Assembly: GCA_945643635.1 (NCBI GenBank) | Contig: CALZFC010000040.1 | Span: 998,001-1,062,000, forward strand | Origin: Allodiplogaster sudhausi | Lineage: Eukaryota > Nematoda > Chromadorea > Rhabditida > Diplogasteridae | Length of the DNA: 64,000 nt | Direction: 5' to 3' | Part shown: piece after piece, positions 41,385 through 54,726 of the stretch | Layout: each line of letters begins with the position of its first letter | Numbering within the stretch: position 1 is the stretch's first letter | Made by a program: the position numbers and the translations under genes | The notes under the pieces: model-generated | Told to the model about the DNA's origin: nothing | What the model saw: only the letters and a program-made list of their open reading frames with translations | Database searches by the model: none

Positions 41385-41865
41385 CATTTAGGCTACCCTT
41401 TATCTCACCTCTTCCCACGATCTTTAGCTTGTATGTGCATAGCGAGTACTTTAGAGTTCCTATGAATGCACAGCTTTAAAACTGGGGCAGTTATTTCGAA
41501 ATGTTTTTGCACACTTCAATTTCATTTGACTTATGCAGTGGATTTAACGTAACAATACCTCATTTCAACTACATAGCACAATAACCTAGAATACATGACA
41601 AAATTCGGAACGCATTCGCTTTCGTGTTCTCGTGTTTATGAATTTGCACAAAGAGTAGTGTATGTGTTCGAGCCTTTCCATTATGGAAGACGAGTTCCTT
41701 TTTGGGTCAGAGAAGCGATTATTCTGTTTGCACAATCTCTTTTGCTGCATGGCCATTACAATTCTTATAAATCTCACCATTGCCAGTCACTGTAAAGTAG
41801 TGAATGTGGTTAATAATTTTGGCCCTCAAAGTGTTTTGCGTTTTTGGAGCGCTTGATGGTGTTGC

Positions 41866-41871
41866 AATAAA
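41866..41871 (+). terminator. Polyadenylation signal candidate
   Basis: AATAAA about 480 bp beyond the four-Cys gene stop. The spacer 41385-42349 is otherwise AT-rich with no supported ORF. Confidence 0.3.
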
Positions 41872-42349
41872 AATATAAACTTTATTTTAAAGCATTGCGA
41901 ACAGCTCTTTGGTATGGAACAGAGAGAAGCGAGAAATATTGTCGCGAGGAGTCAATTCAAACAAAGCAATCAGTTGCATTGAAGGCATTATAAAAGTGAG
42001 ATTATCAATGCAAACGGAAAACAACGGAAAACAATTCTAAGACCAAAATATTTGCAATATTTTTTTTTGAACATTTTCTCACAACAAACGTGAAGTTTGT
42101 CTGGGGTAAGGGAAATTGCGGATTGATATGCAAGAATGTGCATATTACGCAGAGCAACAAGTCAGAACAAATATCGATATAGCCAGAAACAAATATTGGC
42201 AAATAGAAATGAGCAAAGTTGTCAGCGTGCGGTGAGCAAATGGTGAGGAAAATGACTGGGAATTACAGAAGATATGAAAAGTGTGAAGTCAGATAAGCTA
42301 ATTAATTCTAAGAGGGCATGCGACCTCTGCCTCCATCTAAAAACATTCA

Positions 42350-45300
42350 CTATTTCTCCTCGTCTTCCGTTTGGTCTCCGGCAGCCCGTCGCTGTTCCTT
42401 TTTATCACGACGGCGTTGCCCCTTCTCGTATGCTTTCCCTCTTGTAATCACCTGCAGATATGAAATATCACTTTCACTCACACATTTAAGTTGGTGAAAA
42501 ATACAAACAAGTATGGTTTCCACCTTGATCTGTTTAAATGTCTTCCGCTTTTCCTTGGCGGCCGGATCAACGCCAGCTTCCGCGGCAGCGGCTGTCTTTT
42601 TCTGTTTGTCGTGGCGGTAGCGGCGATAGGAAGAACGCCACTTCTCCGCCGCCTCCTTCGTCATCTTCGGCGCGGTCTTCCCAAAGTTCTTGTCAACTGT
42701 CTTGGCTTGGAAGGCACGGAGGACGCGCATCTGAAGAGGATGGGGATGAAGGGGCGAAGAGAGGGATGGAGTGAGTGACCTGCATGGCGACGAGTGCCAT
42801 TCCTCGCACCCAGAGACCGCGGCCGCTCGGGCGGATGCGGAGTGCGCGGGAGCGAGGACGCACGTCGTAGTCCCCGTTGATGTGGATCTTCGACGGCTCC
42901 ACCTGCAGCATGCTCACCATTAGTTTTGCTTACTATTTCATTTTAAATTATTAAAATTGGATCACAATAATTTTGAACATAGTAGAAAATTGCAACCTCG
43001 CCCCTGCCGTAAGCAAACTTCTTCGGAAGCTTCTTGGATGGAATTGTCGCGACGACTTGTCCCCAGAGAAGAGAGGAAAAGCCAAGGACGAGAGAGACTG
43101 CCCATTGGGGCCAATTGAGGGGCGACGTTGAGAACCACTCTCCACCGTACTGGACAATGACAATCTGGCCGATGAAGGTCGATGTCCAGATCACGCAGAA
43201 CACGCGGTTGTCCAGCAGGCCCTGAGAATATTGGAATGCATGACCGTTATTAGCAAATCATATTCAGTTATTGATATGACTGCCACCTTGAAGATGTTGC
43301 GTTCTCCGTGAACTTTGCGTGCATTGATCTCGTTGAAGAGAGTCATCATGACGAAGGAGTTGAAGATGAGAGTGAAGTGAACGGAGGGAGGAGCGAAGAG
43401 CGGAGCGTAGAGTCCAGTGGGAATGCCGAACAGTTGAGGGCCTGCATCGGACACCGCTCTTCTTCATCAAAGGAAAGAAAGCGGACCCTTGAAGAGAAGC
43501 ACGAAGAGAATGATGAGTTGGTGCACGCCGTGGCAGACGATGTTCTTGACCATCGTGCGGGAGATCAGCGACTTCTTCCTCCCGTACGGCTTCCTCTCCA
43601 ACAGCTCGTCAGTCGGTTGCTCCGTCGCCAGCGCCAGCGAGGCCAGCGTGTCCATGATCAGGTTGATCCACAGCATGTGGACGGCCTGGAAGGAATCTTC
43701 AGTCTTGTCCCTGTGATCATTTCAATTAACCAACCTTGAGTGGGGAGTCTGCAACAGTGACCGCGCCAATGAAGGCTGTGATGACAGCGACGACGTTAAC
43801 CGTAAGCTGGAACTGGAGGAACTTGGCGATGGAGTCGTACACATTACGGCCCCACATCACGGCCCTCACGATGGAAGTGAAGTTGTCGTCCGTGAGGATG
43901 ATATCCGACGCCTCCTTCGCCACGTCCGTGCCTGCGATGCCCTGAACAAGCATTTTCATTTGCTATTCGATTCAGCGAGTCAGCATTTCCAACCATGGCG
44001 AATCCGACGTCGGCCTTCTTCAGCGCCGGGCCGTCGTTTGTGCCATCGCCAGTCACGGCAACAATCTCCCTGAATTTGGTACAATGTTCATTTTGTGATG
44101 CTGATCATCTTTGTGTGTTGGAAGGCTCGTGCCTCTGAGGGGTTGCGCGGCTGTCGATGATTCCCTTGACGAGAGTGTACTTGTCAGCTGGCTGAGCACG
44201 AGCGAGGACTCGCAGCCGCGGCCAGATCAGATCCAACTTCGCCTGGCTCACGTTACCGTGCTCGTCACTGCAACACAGAACAAGAGTCTTGGTGTTTCCT
44301 AACAAAGGACTGGAGGGTTCGAAATGAAACAATATTGAGAGCTAACCGAATGCGCTCGTTGAACTCCTTGCCCTCCATGGCCAGAAAGTCATCTCCAGGC
44401 TCGAGAATCTTGCACTTGAGTGCAATAGCTCGGGCCGTGTTGATGTTGTCTCCCGTCACCATACGCACTGTGATTCCCGCTCTCTTACACTTCGCTATTG
44501 CCTCAGGCACCTCCGCTCGCACTGGATCCTACAGCAAAAGAAGAGGAGTCACCATCTTCTCTCTCTCCCTCTCCCTCCTCTCTTTCCATCTCTTCCTTCT
44601 CTCTTTCTCTCTCTTTCTCTTTTTCTCTCAACCTCTCTCTCCCACTCTCTCTCTCTCTCTTCACTTGCCTGAATGCCGCAGATTGCAATGCCCACGAATC
44701 GTTCGCGCATTGCCTCCTCGTCATTCCAGTCAATGCTTTCCTCATTCTCGAATGGAATCTGCAACAAGATCGTCTCCTTCTTTGTGCCATCTTTGAATCA
44801 TTTATATTTTGCTTGTCTATTTTTATTTTTTCGTGCCTCGGTCTCCTTGGGCTCCCGTGCTTCTTGCCGAATGTAGTCCTTATAAGCAATGCAAATCGTT
44901 CGCAAACCGCTGTTCGCCATTGGAGAGATGACTGCTGCCTGCAAGCGACCAGGTCATAGGTTTTATTCGAAAAAGGTACCATACTATTTCTTTACTGAGG
45001 GACCTCACCTGGATCTCCTTGAGACGCTCAGATGGAAGGGGATACGGCCGACCGTCCGCCCCGATTAGGAAGGAACAACTGGAAACAGCCACTTCTTCTT
45101 CACAAGAAATTGAGAGAATAACTACTCATTATTATTATTTCACTGATACTAAGTTTTTATACTATGAATCTCCTAGATGTACCGAGAGAGGACGATCTCG
45201 GAGGCTCCCTTGCAGAAGACGCGGTAGCCGACATCCACTCCGTCCTCAATCTTCCTCACCACAGTCATCATGCACTTTCGAGACGAGTTGAATGTATACA

Positions 45301-48300
45301 CCTGAAATCTTCTTCTTTTTTTCTCTATTGCCAGATGCCTTTGTTCTGTGAACCTTGACGAGTTCTTCCTCGGGGAACTGTCTCCGAATGGCGGAGTAGT
45401 CTCCGCCGAGTCTCTCCACGAATCCAAGCAGTCCACACTCAGTCTTGTTGCCAATCTGCTGAAGAGCCTCTCCTTGCTTCTTTGGCTGAATGATGAATGA
45501 GTTGTAGGCCGAGTTGACAGAGATGGACTGGATGAGGAGCTCCGCGGTGTCGAGTGGAAGAGCCTCTCTCTTCGGCTGCTTGTCTTCTCCAATGAAGTGG
45601 TCTCCATTGATGTACGACTCTACCACCGTCATCTTGTTCGTCGTCAGAGTTCCTGTCTTGTCAGAACAGATCGATGTCGCGTTTCCCATCGTCTCGCAGG
45701 CATCCAGGTGACGAACCAGGTTGTTATCTCTCATCATCTGCAAAGAGAAAGAAAGAGAGAGGGAGAGAAAGAGAGAACGAGAGAGAGGGAGATAGATGAG
45801 GGGTGAAATAGAGAGGGAAAGAGGGGTTGAATGCGCACCTTGCGAACAGAGTAGGTGAGTGCGAGAGCGATGGCGAGTGGGAGTCCCTCCGGAATGGAGA
45901 TGACAAGAATGGTAACGGCAATGATGAAGAACTTGACGAACATCTGGATGTCCTCGAACTCGAACGGATCCTTCTTGATGACGTAGTCGTCGATGCAGAA
46001 ACGAGTGATCAGCACGATGAGTGCAACTCCCGCCACGGTCGTGCCTGCGGGGAGGGGACTTCAGGGCGAAGGCAAAGAGGGAAGACAAAGAGACTTGACA
46101 TTTATCCTAGAGGGTACAGCTCAACAACTTTATCTTTCTTGCGCCACGGACATGAGAGCCCAAAAGTGAGTGAAGATTCTTTGTCATTCTAACCGCAGAA
46201 GATGATTTGAAGTGCCAGGGTGGAGAGTTTGCTCTGCAGAACAGACTTTGCATGGAGACCCTCCTCGGAGTCAGAAGAGTTGGAAGAGCCGGAAGAAGAA
46301 CCAGACGAGGAACCCGAGGAAGAGCTGGACGAGGAAGAAGAAGACGACGATGACGAGGAAGAGTCGTCGTGATCCTTCAAACATTTATTTATTTATCATT
46401 CGTCCTGTTATAAAACCCGCCTTTCAAGTACACACATCCTTCTACAGTAATAAGAATCGAACTCATGTGGAATCTCGTAACCTTCTCTATCTTGCCGGCG
46501 CCAAGGAGAGTCATGATGATTCCAGTCTGAGAATTGACTCCAACGGCAGTCACGAGCATTTTACCGCTGCCTTCCATCGCATAAGTCCCTGTATGATGTC
46601 AGTCATTTTGTATTGTTATCTCAGAAAGTGTCATTTAATCGCTCTGACCAGAGAGCAGCACGGGGTCGCTCTCCACACTCTTGACGATGTGGTCGGATTC
46701 TCCGGTCAGGGAACTTTCGTCAATCTTGAGGTCATTTGCCTGGAGAAGCACTCCATCTGCCGGCAAGAGATCGCCATATTTCACTCGTGCGATGTCCCCC
46801 ACCACCAACTCAGACACGGGCACATCCATGGCTTCCCCTGCTCGGATCACTGAGAACGTCTGGCCAGTCTCGATCTGCGCCTGAAGGAGTTCTCGTGTGA
46901 TGGAGGTAAGATATTTGATGTGAACTGTCTGAAAGAAAAAAGAGTGAACCTGAAGACTGCGGAACTGTCGCTCCTTGGAGTAGTCATTGACTGCGGTGAC
47001 CAGCACGACGACGATGACGCAGATGAGAATAGCCGCTCCTTCAATCCAGGCCGTGCCGTGGCCCTCTCCTTCTTCTTCTTCCATTCCCGGTGTTGTCGGC
47101 AGCACATTCGTCCCTGTCAAAAAGACGAAATGTATTTACAACAATTATTTCCAAATCGATATTGCAAATTTTTGGGTTATATGTACATACATATGTATAT
47201 AGTTAATTACTGCTCCTTCTTTTTATTCGATGTACATATAATCGATTGGTGTGTGCTATTAATATCCTAACTCGTAATCAATGCCGCCAATCCACCCACT
47301 TCCGGAAAGGGAATTTGATGGCTAAGGGAAGAATGAAAACGTGTTGCGATCAAAGACCAATCGCGTGAACATGGAAAATAGGAGCAAGTGTTAGTCATTG
47401 CGCAATTTGCTCCTTCTCTCCATCCTTCTCCCGCCTTATGATTGTTTCTATAAATGGAATCTCAAAGTCCGCACCATATCAACCATATCAGAATCGTTAA
47501 TGGGCGTAATCAGCTGATAACTATGTGGATGGAAGGCTGCGCAATAAGAGAGCCAACTTAGCCCGTTCTCATCAACATCCCCTTGTAATTGTGAAGAGGT
47601 CGTACCTAAAGCAGCACGAGCGAGAGAGTCGGAGATTGTTGTGCTTGTGTTGATTAGAGGAAGAGTCGTTGAGTTGAAAGCTGGAGAGTCTGCCTCAGGA
47701 TCGGGGGGCTCATAGAAGGAGAGACCAAGAGAGACGCAGCCAGACAGCACGAGGATGATTAGGGTTGGGTCCTGCAAGGATCTCTCTTCAGGTTGCTCAT
47801 CTGCTTATCGTTAGGAACATTTGATTGTATACAAATCGTTTTTCGTTGACTGAGTGTCCTCCCTAACTCTGCACCTTGCATGCGTCAAAGACGAGTCGCC
47901 AGAAGCTCTTGCTCTTAGCAGGCGGAATGGTGTTGGCGCCGAAGACAGCTCGGCGCCGCGCCAACTCGGCGGCATCATTTGGCAGTCCGCGGACCGGGTC
48001 CACTCGCAGTTTCTCGCACAGCCCCTCAGTACCGCCGTGCTCCGATCCCAGCTTAAACGTAATTCTTTTCTTTTCTGTTTAGGAGTGCTACTTCCTAGAT
48101 TCCCTTCGCTCAGCATCCGGTAGCAAAACTATTAGCTTTTTTTGCGATGATATATGTTGTCAACTGATAAATGAAAGGGGTTTAAAGCAAGGGATTACCA
48201 GCCGACTTGCAAATGAAGGGACTATTCCATCCATGGAATCAACCAGCACATGTTTGGTGGAAAAGATTAATCACTGCACATCAGTTGACTGGAGTTAGCG

Positions 48301-49331
48301 AGGGAGAAACGGTAAGCAGAGAAAGATTTGAACTACAAGACATGGACAGATTAAAAGACGGAGAGAAAGAGAGCAAAATCAAGAATAAATTAAATTTGCA
48401 TAGAAATTTCAGAAGAGCTTTGTGACGTGCGACCTTTACTCGCGGAAAATAATACTGGGCTATATGCGAAGAGAGAGAAGGAAAGAGAGAGAGAGAAAGA
48501 GAGAGATAGAGAGAGAGAGACACAAGAGAGAAAGGTAGGTGATACAAGTAAAAACGAATAGAGAGAAAATAGGGGAAATTATCTCAATAAATTAATTTAT
48601 TTAATTTGTAATTATTGGAGAACAACATCCAGTATCCAGAGGATACGGTAGAATGCAGACTGACTCGGACGATGGCTTCGGCGCCTCGGCTCTCCATGAG
48701 ACTGCGCAGTGCTCCGAGGGAGCAGTTGTACGCTGCTGCTGCATCCTGCAATCTCTTATTTCTCATGTCTCTTCTTAAATGTGCCTTCCGCCTTAGATAT
48801 CATAACTACTCCGGAAAGTATTCTTTTTTTAAATTCCTTTCCTGGTTCTTGTCATCACACTCACTTTCTCTATTTCTATTGCCCTCCCAATCTCTCAAAA
48901 TGATCTCAATTTATCTTAATTTCTTTCACACATTCATTGCCCTTGTGTGCTATGTATCTTCTTAATCTCAGAACAAATGGAGAGAAAAGGAAAGCGGAAA
49001 TATATTGAGTAATCATCTATTGATCTTTGGACCGATGAGGTGAACGGTTCAAGTACGACAGCTAATGAGCAATGCAATGGAACGGGTTGTGGAGAGCGAC
49101 TCCCACACACACACCGCTAAGATATTCATCTTAAGAGATGACATCGAGATGGGTAATCAGAGACAGGAGACCGCAGAGGCAGAAGTAATGATGAATAGAC
49201 TTAAAAGGAGATAGATGACTGACCCGCGCAGCAGCGCCTCCAATAGTATCGGGCGCCGCGCGGCCAGCCTTGCCAGCCGCCGGCGCCCTGTTCGGACCAC
49301 GTTTCTCAGTCACATTTCGGCTCTCTTGCAT
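42350..49331 (-). CDS. Plasma-membrane calcium-transporting ATPase (PMCA)
   Basis: About 20 exons on the minus strand encode a complete P2B-type Ca2+ pump. The ATG at 49329-49331 gives [17 protein letters not shown]; the PMCA N-terminus continues [20 protein letters not shown] and [20 protein letters not shown]. Key motifs: [11 protein letters not shown] (actuator), [19 protein letters not shown] (TM4), [18 protein letters not shown] with the phosphorylated Asp, [12 protein letters not shown] and [15 protein letters not shown] (nucleotide domain), and [20 protein letters not shown] (hinge). Membrane segments follow ([20 protein letters not shown], then [20 protein letters not shown]). The C-terminus carries a calmodulin-binding type segment, [13 protein letters not shown] then [11 protein letters not shown], and ends at a TAG (42350-42352). 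It exports Ca2+ from the cell with ATP and is released from autoinhibition by Ca2+/calmodulin. A Ser-rich insert lies before TM3. The symbol is left blank because worms have several paralogues. Confidence 0.93.
46258..46370 (-). repeat. Ser/Gly-rich coding tract in the PMCA
   Basis: On the coding strand, TCN/AGC codons give a run of sixteen serines followed by SSSG-type repeats and then DSEEG, directly before the conserved [15 protein letters not shown] segment. It lies in the actuator-TM3 linker, the region of splice site A and lipid regulation in animal PMCAs. Confidence 0.8.
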
Positions 49332-49429
49332 CACACGGCAACCAGTCGAGTCACTCAGCTTTGAGCGAGAGATGAAGCGGCAGACAGCGGCGACGGAACT
49401 GTCCGGCCACTGGAAGGAGGGAGGAAGGA

Positions 49430-49720
49430 CAGAGGCGGAGCGAGGGGGAGGAGGAGAAAGAGAAAGAGAGAAAAAGAGAGAGGAGGATGAAGAGAAAAAG
49501 AGGAGGGAAGGAGAGGGAGGGAGAGGGAGTAACAAAGAGAGGTAGGAAGATAAAGAGAGGGTGAAGAGAAAGAGAGGAGAAAACGGGAGGAGGGAGAGGG
49601 AGTAAGAAAGAGAGGTAGGAAGATAAAGAGAGGGTGAAGAGAAAGAGAGGAGAAAACGGGAGGAGGGAGAGGGAGGAAGATAAAGAGAGAGAGAGAGAGA
49701 AAAAAAAGAGAGGAGTAAAA
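49430..49720. repeat. GA-rich low-complexity tract with tandem units
   Basis: Purine-rich sequence upstream of the PMCA ATG, including two near-identical copies of about 78 bp (around 49543-49620 and 49621-49690). Non-coding in appearance. Confidence 0.7.
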
Positions 49721-50100
49721 ACACTACGGATATATGTACGGCGAGTAAGAAGAACGCTGTTCTACAGTAACAACTTCTTATTCCAATTGACCAAGTTTGA
49801 AGAGTGCACACAACAACCAATGAAATGACGAATTCAAGCGTGCAGGGAGCATGAAATACAACGGATAAAATGGAGTCAGTTGGAGAACTCGACAGGATCG
49901 AGAGAGCTACGGCTCACTCTCGCAGAACGGACTCCAAATCCTGCTTCCATCAATCATCTCTCTCTTTCTATCTCTCCCTCTATTTCGTGCTTTCTCTTTC
50001 TCTAGCTCTCTCTCACTCTCTCTCCACGTTTCTCGGATTCTCTCTCTCATTCTCTCTCACTGTCTTTCTGAAAACATGCGATACCAATGCACTCGTACAG

Positions 50101-50786
50101 TCAAGGCACATGGACGGGGCCAGCTGGGAGTGTCCGAGGTGAGAATGGAACAAATAAAAGTATGCTTGAGTAAGTTAAGCCAGAACTCTTGATTCCACTT
50201 AAATTGGGGATTTCCAAAAACAATACAACTTCAAGGATGGGAATGATAGAAGAGAGTGGGGAAGGCTGAGGGAGTAAGAGAGCGATCAAATGTTAGCAGA
50301 GAGAGAGAGAGAGAGAGGAAGAGAGGGATAGAGAGAGAGAGTGAGAGAGGGAAGGAGAGAGAGAGGGAGAAAGAGGGAGAGAGAGTGGTGGAGGGGGTAT
50401 GGTGAGAGAAATGGAGAGCCAAAGTGTTCTTTAGACCTCAACCGAGAACGTTAGTGATTAGGATTGGCCCTTTATTGAGAGATTATGGAGAGTCTATTCG
50501 GAGTATAGAGATGCAAAGATATAATGAAGCGAGAGAAATTAGAAAATGTCCACGTATGGGTAGAGGATAATGATTGACAAGAGGGTATGGAGAAGAGAGA
50601 GAGTACAGAGTTATAGAGAGCAGGAAAGTTCTCTGGAATGATATGACCTCGCCGAAGAGACGGAATGTCTTGGCTTGCATCCAATCTGAGGGAAAGCATA
50701 CAATTCTCTTTCTCTCTCTCTCAGTCATGAACTCTGACAACTTCAGTAACACGCTCATTCGCGGCCACGGTAGTCCTTTCTTTCTT

Positions 50787-50827
<41 letters not shown>

Positions 50828-53101
50828 ACCTTTCTCATTCAATTATGGATTCTCTCCAACTTAAACTCGATCTTTCAGAGAATCGGAAAACGCTGACTCT
50901 GTGGGCACAGGCCTGGCGACACCTTTTATTCAAGTTGCCCGCTTATGTTAATCATGAGAGGAGGAAGAGAGAGCTCAGGGTAAAGAGAGCGCAGAGATGC
51001 AAAGATGGAAAGGACGAGGATGATTGAGGATCAGAGAAGAAGACTGCATCTGAATGCGAGAGTGATCAAGAGAAAAAGAGAGAAGTAGAGAGGACGAGAG
51101 AAGGAGAGAAGGGGTTCTGGATCGGCATCAGCATCACAGATTACAGGACGATTGGGGCGTTTCGTTACCACTTTTGGTTTCATCAGAGGAACAAGTGAAT
51201 AATGTATGAATATCTTTAGACAAGCAGAAATAAAAGAAAGAATGTAAACAACTTCTCCTCAACTCTTCCGACTGGAAACTTCGTGAAGAATCCAGGACTC
51301 TGCACATACAAGAGTTCTCTGTACAATCAAGGGAATTCGTCGTGTCCAATGACATGGAGTTCATGTGTAGTACAATGTATATTCCGGCAAGAATGGGTGC
51401 TGCCTTGGCTGGCCAAAATCCGACCGATCCGCCATTCCACCCGTGGGAGGGCGACAAGCAGTAAACAAACAACAACTTATTATGTGACCATGCTGTGAGA
51501 GAGACCGTCCATGTCAATGGCATTCAATCCAAATGACAACAAAGTGAGACCAAGATGAGGACAACTCAGAGAGATTAAAAAGATCACAACAAAATGTAAC
51601 CAAGATGACGACTACTCCCAGAGCGGCTGCTATTAATATGTAGCAACAGGGATTTTCACAAAATATTACATGTTGGCACTATAAAGAATATATGTATATG
51701 AATATATAATCATGCGCGAATAAGCGATATCACGAATCATTTGTCACAGCCATCTATTGTCTTCTGTTGTATCTTATGACATATCAAAATAAATGTTTAT
51801 CGTTCTGCAGCCCTCAACAAACTTAAAACCCGCCGGTTTTCTTGCTCGTAGCTGTGATTCGATTTCAGCTTGGCCTAACCGATAACCGAAACTGAAACGA
51901 ATAACTTCGGTTCCGTTATAAGAAGCCAAACCGCTCAGGGAATCGCATGTTTGGTCCTTGCTTTGGTTAAAAGTTCGAGCCGCTCCCTGGCAGAATAGAA
52001 ACCTCAAGCTACTCTGTAATCTCTCAAAGCTCGCCGTGATGATAGATATAAAGTTCTACAAGTCATCTTTAGTTCTATTTTTCCACAAGAAGCCACATTA
52101 TCTCGTTTCAAACATTTTAGAACACGCGGTTTCTGCTTTAAGCTTAATGTCCCCACATGTTGGCTCAAATCCCGACCTCGCTCCTTTTTTTGTAAGGGCA
52201 CGGTCTACATTCAAACAATTTTTGAAGATCTCATATTTATTTTCTCTTTAATAATGTTTCTTCGTTACTTTTTTAGTGCTCAGCAGTATAGAATTACTGC
52301 TAAGCACTATTAAAACTATTTATTTGTTATTTGTGAAACTGTAGAAATTTCATTCAACAAGTTGTTGAATATTTACGTGGTCTCATCTCCAAGTATGTAC
52401 CTACAATAATTCGATGGTATAGATATAAGAGGTCGAAATATTTCAAATGTGATGATCCACGGTCGGCTGTGCTCGGCGCTGCTACTCACGAGAGAGTCCA
52501 GTAAACATTAGAGTGAAGCGTTTAATAAACTGCCAAGAGGAACGGATAGACTTGGAGGCACAAATGTGTTTATAGTTGCAGATTAAAAGAATTAAATATG
52601 AAGAATGCAAGGAAAGGAGACAGCGTGAATATGAGAGAGGAAGAAAAGAAAGTGAAGAAAGTGAAAGAGAGATAGGAAGGGAAAGAGAGAGAAGAAGAGA
52701 GTGAAAGAGGGTGTCTCGTCCAGTGTCCTGCCCTTTCTCATATTCATGCCTAAAAGAATCTGCTTCTCTTGTCCATTCTTTCTCACAACCACAGAATTCC
52801 CCTTTCATTCACACCTTCATTTTCTCTTATTCTCTCCCCAACATTTCCACTTGCTCTTCGCTTCTTCTCCGCAATGCCTCCATATTTCTTTCCGCCTCTC
52901 CATTTCTCTTCATCTTTCTCTCTCTCCCTTTCTCTCCTTTTCCCTCTCGCTCTCACTTTCCCTTTCTCTTCTTCTCTCTCGCTTTCCCTTTCTCTCCTTC
53001 TCTCCCATCCCCCGCTCTTCTTTCTCATTATCTTATTTCAGCGAAGCGACCAGCTTCATGCTGAAGATTTTGTTCCTTCGGAAGCTGAAGCCGTGCTGTG
53101 A
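50101..53101 (+). CDS. Uncharacterised four-exon gene (partial 5' end)
   Basis: Exons 50101-50138, about 50727-50769, 50879-50981 and 53041-53101 join in phase. They read QGTWTGPAGSVR, MNSDNFSNTLIRGH, ENRKTLTLWAQAWRHLLFKL then PAYVNHERRKRELR, and RSDQLHAEDFVPSEAEAVL to a TGA. The product is small, basic in the middle and acidic at the end, with no signal peptide or membrane segment seen. I do not recognise it. The phase agreement across three introns is the main support. The last intron (about 2 kb) is mostly CT/GA-rich sequence. A 5' exon upstream of 50101 is required. Confidence 0.4.
52267..52316. repeat. Short inverted repeat (hairpin)
   Basis: AGTGCTCAGCAGTA, six-base loop, TACTGCTAAGCACT: a 14-bp stem with one G-T-type mismatch, with T and A runs extending it on both sides. 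It lies in an intron or spacer. It could be a small MITE core or a folded RNA. Confidence 0.5.
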
Positions 53102-53728
53102 GCAGACAAAGAGAGAATGATCATTCCCCGTCGTTGCACCCTCAGGGAAGATCTACGCTTACACGTCTTCCTTCTCTTCTTTTCAGAGAGGGCATCAATC
53201 TAAAAAAAAAAACGGTTCCCCCTCATTATGTTATGTCTTTCATATTAAAGGAGCCAAAGTTGCTCCTTTCACGACTGCATTTTTCATGTGCCAAGATGAG
53301 GATAATCTAGTATTCGAATGCTTTTTGACGACCCGTGTTCCACTTCATTTTCCCCTTGATTGCCTTCTGCTATCTCCTGTGTCCACCTCTCTTCTCACAA
53401 CAAGACAAGTTGTTATTCGCAGTGGATGTTTGCATGCCTTGGCTATGTGTCCACTGGCCTTCTTTGTGATGTGCCCTCTCTTGGCTGATCTCCCGGGAGG
53501 AAGTCAGAAGTCTCTCTCCTTATGCATACAAACTGCATCGATGTCTGTTCCACTACCTCTTTTCCATTTCTTGCTCTTCCACTCTAATCCTTTTTGTCTT
53601 TATTCTCCCTCACTCTTTCTCCTTTTCTCCATCGTTTCTTTTTTGCCTTAGCCGATTGTGTTTCTTTATTGCTCTCCCTCCCTCTCTCTGTCCTTATTTG
53701 CATCTTTCCTCTCTCTCACTCTCTCTCT

Positions 53729-53768
<40 letters not shown>

Positions 53769-54726
53769 GTTCCTTTTTTGCTCTTTCCCCTTTTCGTCAT
53801 TATCCCTCTTATCTCTCGTATTCCAGCATAATCATGCTGCAATTATTCGTTGTCGCTCTCACTGCCCTCTCCGTTTCCATTTCGTTTCCTTTCGTGTTCC
53901 TTCTTGTCAGAATTGTAAGAGAGCCAAGATGGGCATAAGTGACACAAAGGCTCATTTCTAGCCCACCAAAGCTTATAATTTGGTTCAGATTTTCACACAC
54001 ATGCATCTAAATAATCGAATACAAATTTCTTTTTTGTAATCATTTAGTTTAAACGTGTTAAGGTGTTTTCTCCTCTGGCTTTCTCCTGCCTTATTCCAGT
54101 CAATTTCTCGTTTTGTGACCAAACTTCCTTCAAAAACAAGAGCCGCTGCTGGCTCTTATTTCGTCCATGCGCATAGTCAAAATAGAATTATTCTTTAAAT
54201 CGGTTCGGATGAGCATTTCTTAGAAGGACCACTGCTGCTTCCGCCTGAGGCGTCTTGGAAGGAATTCACTTCTCGCTATTTTCCCCTCATGTTATGTATT
54301 CCAAGGCATGCATATATAATATGTATATTTAGAGCTAAAATGGCAAGAGGAACAGTATTGGAGATCAGAGAATGCAAATATTGTGGTAATATTAGAAGAG
54401 GAGTGAGTTTTCATGAAAAGCCATTCTACTCAACAAGCACTTCCAGCCATTTCGTGTACTTCTGCTCTTTTAATACTCAAGTCTTCTGTCAATTCAAGGC
54501 AACCTCTTGCCAGCTCCTTACGCCCGCTATTAATATATATTTTTTCACATTCTTACCTCGACTATTACATGCATAGTTTCAGTACTCTTTTCTGCGGACT
54601 GTTTCCTGTTTTGAATCATTTAGTCTTGCACCCTGATGAATATAAAAAGATTTGCAAATAACCTCTCTCTCTTTGTCTCTCTCTGTCTCTCTCTCCCTCT
54701 TTCTCTCGCTTCCCTTTCTCTACAGA

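Noticed and set aside
49131..49820. 229-aa minus frame with many Ser/Leu/Phe residues
   Set aside because: Most of it is antisense of a GA-rich tract. Only the part at about 49223-49331 is kept, as the PMCA first coding exon.
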